13,714 nt of DNA. It comes from Bacillota bacterium (lineage in GTDB: Bacteria > Bacillota > Clostridia > Peptostreptococcales > Anaerovoracaceae). This document shows positions 13,584 to 13,714 of this stretch, in pieces. The notes under the pieces were generated by a model. That model worked only from the letters and a program-made list of their open reading frames with translations, was not told the DNA's origin and did not search any database. Position 1 is the stretch's first letter, and each line of letters opens with the position of its first letter. Position numbers and translations under genes: made by a program. Where the stretch lies: NCBI GenBank assembly GCA_016284575.1, contig JAEEPD010000217.1, positions 1-13,714 of the forward strand, read 5' to 3'.

Positions 13584-13714
13584 ATTGTAATTGTCTTTAT
13601 GGGGCGGCCTCTGTCCGGCCTGCATTAAGTTCATGCTAACATAGACCAGTGCCTGAGAATGCGGTATCTCGTAGTGGGCCTCTTGGTCCATGTCGCCTGT
13701 GGGCTCACTGATGC
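13549..13714 (-). ncRNA. Possible 3' part of a structured noncoding RNA (unidentified, truncated by window edge)
   Basis: The - strand between the right edge and the terminator shows several potential stems. catggacca and tggtctatg pair over 9 bp with one G-U. Inside them is gaga/tctc around an 8-base loop. Downstream are gcat/atgc and ggcc/ggcc mini-hairpins. No frame gives a convincing protein ending before the terminator. One frame stops at 13631-13633 after 27 Arg-rich codons, and another runs through the terminator. A housekeeping RNA such as 6S is one possibility, but I cannot identify the family. The end of an unrecognised coding gene remains an alternative. Confidence 0.3.

Noticed and set aside
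13434..13691. 85-codon - strand open frame at the right edge
   Set aside because: It runs through a strong terminator and into the 3' end of the MATE gene, so it is not a credible protein; the stretch before the terminator is treated as possible RNA instead.

Overview
The window (13.7 kb, GC-rich by eye, AT-richer in the gaps) looks like a chromosomal segment of a strictly anaerobic Gram-positive bacterium, probably a high-GC member of Clostridia. The reasons are strong AGGAGG-type ribosome binding sites, Clostridia-like protein families and an electron-bifurcating type ETF next to an acyl-CoA dehydrogenase. The genus cannot be named from sequence alone. I see no tRNA, rRNA, CRISPR array or insertion sequence.

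Region 1 (1-4520, + strand) is a tight operon. It encodes a Pct/YdiF-family CoA-transferase (its first ~50 residues lie off the window), an acyl-CoA dehydrogenase-type enoyl-CoA reductase, EtfB and EtfA. Together these would activate a carboxylate by CoA transfer and reduce its 2-enoyl-CoA form, with an ETF whose EtfB carries the bifurcating-type signature. The parts list, with the CoA ligase of region 2, resembles the caffeate-reduction (car) system of acetogens or an acrylate/propionate-type pathway. The substrate is not determined.

Region 2 (4521-7825, + strand) starts with a 284-bp AT-rich gap holding a ~130-bp nested palindrome and a second hairpin. Three closely coupled genes follow: an AMP-forming acyl-CoA synthetase, a YczE/YitT-like membrane protein (ATGA overlap) and MTA/SAH nucleosidase.

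Region 3 (7852-10026, - strand) holds a DUF4139/MuiA-like protein with a Met-rich linker and a C-terminal zinc ribbon, then a membrane-anchored staphylococcal-nuclease-like protein. It converges on region 2.

Region 4 (10041-12019) begins with a 205-bp divergent control region. It has a consensus promoter (TTGACA-N17-TAGATT) and a 19-bp palindrome at the predicted transcription start, with a degenerate copy 58 bp upstream. These are probable operators for the TetR-family repressor encoded second in the downstream operon, after an FrsA/DHPON-type alpha/beta hydrolase.

Region 5 (12033-13714) has a promoter and a MATE efflux transporter gene. A strong hairpin terminator follows, reading best on the - strand. 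Beyond it, to the window edge, is sequence with RNA-like stems and no convincing coding frame, perhaps the 3' part of a - strand noncoding RNA.
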